From contig NZ_JACRTF010000001.1 of the NCBI RefSeq assembly GCF_014385165.1, forward strand, positions 1,240,001 to 1,304,000: a stretch of 64,000 nucleotides of DNA. The letters are read 5' to 3'. Shown piece after piece: positions 61,696 through 64,000 of this stretch. Under the pieces are notes generated by a model. The model did not search any database and had not been told where the DNA came from. It was given only the letters and a program-made list of their open reading frames with translations. The stretch's first letter is position 1. The number at the start of each line of letters is the position of its first letter. Made by a program: the position numbers and the translations under genes. The stretch comes from Jilunia laotingensis (lineage in GTDB: Bacteria; Bacteroidota; Bacteroidia; Bacteroidales; Bacteroidaceae).

Positions 61696-62964
61696 TCATT
61701 TCCTACGTAAATATTCATACCCGAAACGGCAGTACAAACATTTCTTCTTATCGCAATACTCTTTCTGAAGTTGCAGCAAAGCCTGACTATCGGCAGCCGT
61801 CTGTACAGACAGCCCTGCACCATCCCAAAGACGGGTCACGCGGTTGTTTTCCGCCTTCAACTCTTCCAGAAAACGGGAAGCCCGTTCGCAAAGCCTTTCG
61901 TCCGCTTTATGAAGACCGTAGGCGTAAAGAAAAGGTACCACCGTATTAATGATAAGCAGATTCTGTGAATCATGCCCCACAGCCTTTTCTTTTTTCGGGG
62001 ACACCTTGCCAAACAGATAATGATCTTCCCAATAGGAGGAAGTTCGGGTGACAAGCTCTTCCCTCACCGCTTGCAAAGTTTCCGCTTCCATCACGCGAGA
62101 GAAAAGAGAAAATCCGTTATGATATAAATATGCCAACTGAGCTAGGCGTACATGCGGGAAATTACCCGGACGAATGCGCAAGAAACGCCAAAGTGAAAGA
62201 TCCATTGGCGCAGGCAGTTCAAATTTACGTTGCAAGTAACGGAACTCTGCCTGCAACCGCGTCTGATAGTCATCAACCGCTTCATCCTCCAACAAACCGG
62301 CCTGCCCAAAGAAAAAAGCTTCCACCTGTGCCAAGTCATTCCGGTGTTTATCAATCGCACGGAAAGAGAGAAGAGTACCCCATGTTTCAAAAGCATCGCC
62401 ATTCAGGCCAAATCCGAAGTTACGGGACAATGTGATGAAAAAAGCATCTTCCCAGTTGTTATTGCACCTCTCCAACCGCTGCCGGATGGCTTCGTTTTTT
62501 TGTTGAAAGCGTTCCGTCTGCAAAGCTGTCAGCCACGAATGAACCGTCAGTTTCGGTAAGGAGCCGAGTATGGAATAGCATGGCGGATAAATATCTGCCC
62601 GGCGAAGCTCTTCGTAATGTTCCGATACATGTTCCGGGCAGCCCAGCACTAATTGGGGGATGGTTTCGCCATTCGGACGCACTACTTCGCAATCGGGTTG
62701 TTCCACCACATGCAGAATAACCGAGTCATACGCCTTATCGCGATCGTGCCCGTGCTTGAACCAATCCGATGAACAGGAGTGAATTTCCACATTTCCTACC
62801 CATAACGTTCCGTTTATCTTCAATTTGGCATTGAAAAAATCGGGACCGGCATTCGAATTATGCAGTCCCGGATCGATCACCTCAACAGGCAGGCCACCGG
62901 TCGTTTGCAATGTTTTCAAAGGAAATATTTTGTGTTTCCAGACATAGTGTAATAGATGTTCCAT
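61696..62964 (-). CDS. DUF2851 family protein
   Basis: A 422-residue cytoplasmic-looking protein of the DUF2851 family common in Bacteroidetes. Conserved-looking stretches are LHYVWKHKIFPLKTLQTTGG near the start, NSNAGPDFFNAKLKINGTLW, VGNVEIHSCSSDWFKHGHD (a candidate nuclease-like acidic/His cluster), and a C-terminal cluster of cysteines (YCDKKKCLYCRFGYEYL), which may bind metal. The N-terminal pattern with D, E and H residues suggests, weakly, a nuclease-type fold. Function is not known. It starts at ATG 62964, divergent from dapB. Confidence 0.87.
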   Translation of the reverse strand: MEHLLHYVWKHKIFPLKTLQTTGGLPVEVIDPGLHNSNAGPDFFNAKLKINGTLWVGNVEIHSCSSDWFKHGHDRDKAYDSVILHVVEQPDCEVVRPNGETIPQLVLGCPEHVSEHYEELRRADIYPPCYSILGSLPKLTVHSWLTALQTERFQQKNEAIRQRLERCNNNWEDAFFITLSRNFGFGLNGDAFETWGTLLSFRAIDKHRNDLAQVEAFFFGQAGLLEDEAVDDYQTRLQAEFRYLQRKFELPAPMDLSLWRFLRIRPGNFPHVRLAQLAYLYHNGFSLFSRVMEAETLQAVREELVTRTSSYWEDHYLFGKVSPKKEKAVGHDSQNLLIINTVVPFLYAYGLHKADERLCERASRFLEELKAENNRVTRLWDGAGLSVQTAADSQALLQLQKEYCDKKKCLYCRFGYEYLRRK

Positions 62965-63048
62965 GTTAACAAGACGTTAATGTATACGGCAAATGTAATA
63001 AATATCTTATCTTTGCGACTATTATTTTGAATATAAGTCAGTAAAACA

Positions 63049-63777
63049 ATGAAAATAGCATTAATCGGCTACGGAAAAATGGGTAAAGAGATCGAAAAAG
63101 TAGCCCTAAGCCGCGGACACGAGATTGTCAGCATCATCGATATCAACAATCAGGAGGATTTTGAATCCGAGGCTTTCCGTTCGGCGGACGTAGCGATCGA
63201 ATTCACCAATCCTAAAGTAGCCTACAATAACTATATACGCACATTCAAAGCCGGTGTGAAGCTGGTCTCCGGCAGTACGGGCTGGATGGCGGAGCATGGT
63301 GAAGAGATAAAAGCACTCTGCCAGAAAGAAGGAAAGACATTGTTTTGGTCGTCCAATTTCAGTTTGGGGGTAGCTATCTTCTCGGCAGTGAACAAGTATC
63401 TGGCAAAGATAATGAACCGATTCCCCGGATATGACGTAACGATGAGCGAAACACACCATGTGCATAAGCTCGATGCGCCAAGCGGTACCGCCATCACGCT
63501 GGCGGAAGGCATTCTGGAAAATCTGGATCGTAAAGACCGTTGGGTAAAGGAAGAGGCAACTTCCGCAGACGAACTTCCTATCCGTTCCGTCCGGGAAGGA
63601 GAGGTATTCGGCATCCACACCGTCCGTTATGATTCGGTGGCAGACAGTATTTCAATAACTCATGATGCAAAAAATCGTGGAGGTTTTGCTCTGGGTGCAG
63701 TCCTTGCAGCCGAATATACGTCAGACAAACAAGGATTCCTGGGTATGAGCGACCTGTTTCCGTTTCTAAAAGATTAA
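63049..63777 (+). CDS. dapB: 4-hydroxy-tetrahydrodipicolinate reductase
   Basis: DapB reduces the heterocycle HTPA to tetrahydrodipicolinate in lysine and diaminopimelate synthesis. The 242-residue enzyme has the NAD(P) loop IALIGYGKMGKEIE, VSGSTGW, SSNFSLGVAIF, and the substrate-binding and catalytic region ETHHVHKLDAPSGTAITLA (catalytic histidine and lysine). VRYDSVADSISITHDAKNR ends the catalytic domain. A -7 box TATCTTTG is at 63008-63015. The signal peptidase gene follows 19 bases downstream. Confidence 0.96.
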   Translation: MKIALIGYGKMGKEIEKVALSRGHEIVSIIDINNQEDFESEAFRSADVAIEFTNPKVAYNNYIRTFKAGVKLVSGSTGWMAEHGEEIKALCQKEGKTLFWSSNFSLGVAIFSAVNKYLAKIMNRFPGYDVTMSETHHVHKLDAPSGTAITLAEGILENLDRKDRWVKEEATSADELPIRSVREGEVFGIHTVRYDSVADSISITHDAKNRGGFALGAVLAAEYTSDKQGFLGMSDLFPFLKD

Positions 63778-63796
63778 TAATAAAACATCGATAATC

Positions 63797-64000
63797 ATGA
63801 GAAAAGCAACGCGCGCGCAATGGATCAAATGTACGATCGCCATCATACTCTACCTGGCATTCCTGGTATGGGTAAAAAGTTGGTGGGGATTAATTGTAGT
63901 ACCTTTCATTTTTGATATCTACATCACGAAGAAAATTCCCTGGTCGTTCTGGAAGAAGTCCAAGAATCCTACTGTACGAAGTATTATGAGTTGGGTGGAT
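63797..64000 (+). CDS. lepB: Signal peptidase I, N-terminal part (runs off window)
   Basis: Only 68 codons are present. The frame opens with ATG 63797 and reads MRKATRAQWIKCTIAIILYL, then a hydrophobic segment, then FIFDIYITKKIPWSFWKK and TVRSIMSWVD. This matches the N-terminal membrane region of Bacteroides S26 signal peptidases, which are encoded next to dapB in this group. The catalytic serine and lysine lie beyond the window edge. It starts 19 bases after dapB and is probably co-transcribed. Confidence 0.82.
   Translation, partial: MRKATRAQWIKCTIAIILYLAFLVWVKSWWGLIVVPFIFDIYITKKIPWSFWKKSKNPTVRSIMSWVD

Overview
The window looks like a chromosomal segment of a Bacteroides species. This rests on several features: Bacteroides-type promoters (TTTG, about 20 bp, TAnnTTTG), a SusC/SusD pair with a hybrid two-component regulator, serine-type sulfatases, many SPII lipoproteins, and families typical of Bacteroidales (DUF4254, DUF3108, DUF4348, DUF2851). 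All calls were made by reading protein and DNA by eye; no database search was run.

Layout. 0-5 kb: the edge of an IS5-like transposase gene, then a reverse-strand envelope operon (DUF4254, GT9, LpxL-like acyltransferase), then pdxB and purN, whose 3' ends overlap. 4.7-7.2 kb: the acpP-fabF-rnc operon. 7.3-16.2 kb: a GT10 fucosyltransferase, pfkA, a GH3-family protein, mnmA, a SNF2 helicase and a Cof-type HAD phosphatase. 16.3-22.8 kb: cysS flanked by two orphan TonB-receptor-like barrels. 23.3-26.4 kb: a hotdog thioesterase and a DUF3108/Ig-like lipoprotein pair. 26.7-33.4 kb: an RND tripartite efflux operon followed by a stand-alone LpxA-type acyltransferase. 34.3-36.9 kb: a sulfatase-GH43 pair. 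37-41 kb: a small HAD phosphatase and an orphan Wzc/Wza pair. 41.3-52.5 kb: a GH32 enzyme and a sulfatase-rich polysaccharide utilisation locus (susC, susD, sulfatase, GH43, sulfatase). 53-59.8 kb: a YhcG/DUF1016 nuclease-like gene, a hybrid two-component regulator and a CBM9-like protein. 59.9-64 kb: a Dus enzyme, DUF4348, DUF2851, dapB and the start of a signal peptidase gene.

How the genes work together. The 43-59 kb block reads as a glycan-use unit. The hybrid regulator would sense a released sugar and drive susCD and the sulfatase/GH43 genes. A perfect 14-bp inverted repeat next to the predicted susC promoter is a candidate operator. All three sulfatases carry serine at the formylglycine position, so they need an anaerobic maturase that is not encoded here. 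The substrate cannot be named from the window.

The most unusual signal is not a gene. Five intergenic stretches (about 20.0, 23.0, 34.0, 54.4 and 60.9 kb) each hold 4-6 tandem degenerate units with a strict 22- or 23-bp period. The unit sequence differs at every locus, but the architecture is shared: fixed period within an array, internal or inter-unit dyads, and placement 3' of a plus-strand gene. No unit length is a multiple of three, so they are not coding, and there are no spacers, so they are not CRISPR. They resemble iteron or BIME-like arrays with locus-private sequences. Secondary signals are two hairpins placed almost exactly at predicted transcription starts (RND operon and wza), a 22-bp direct repeat carrying the promoter boxes on both sides of one barrel gene, and an apparently horizontally acquired fucosyltransferase gene.
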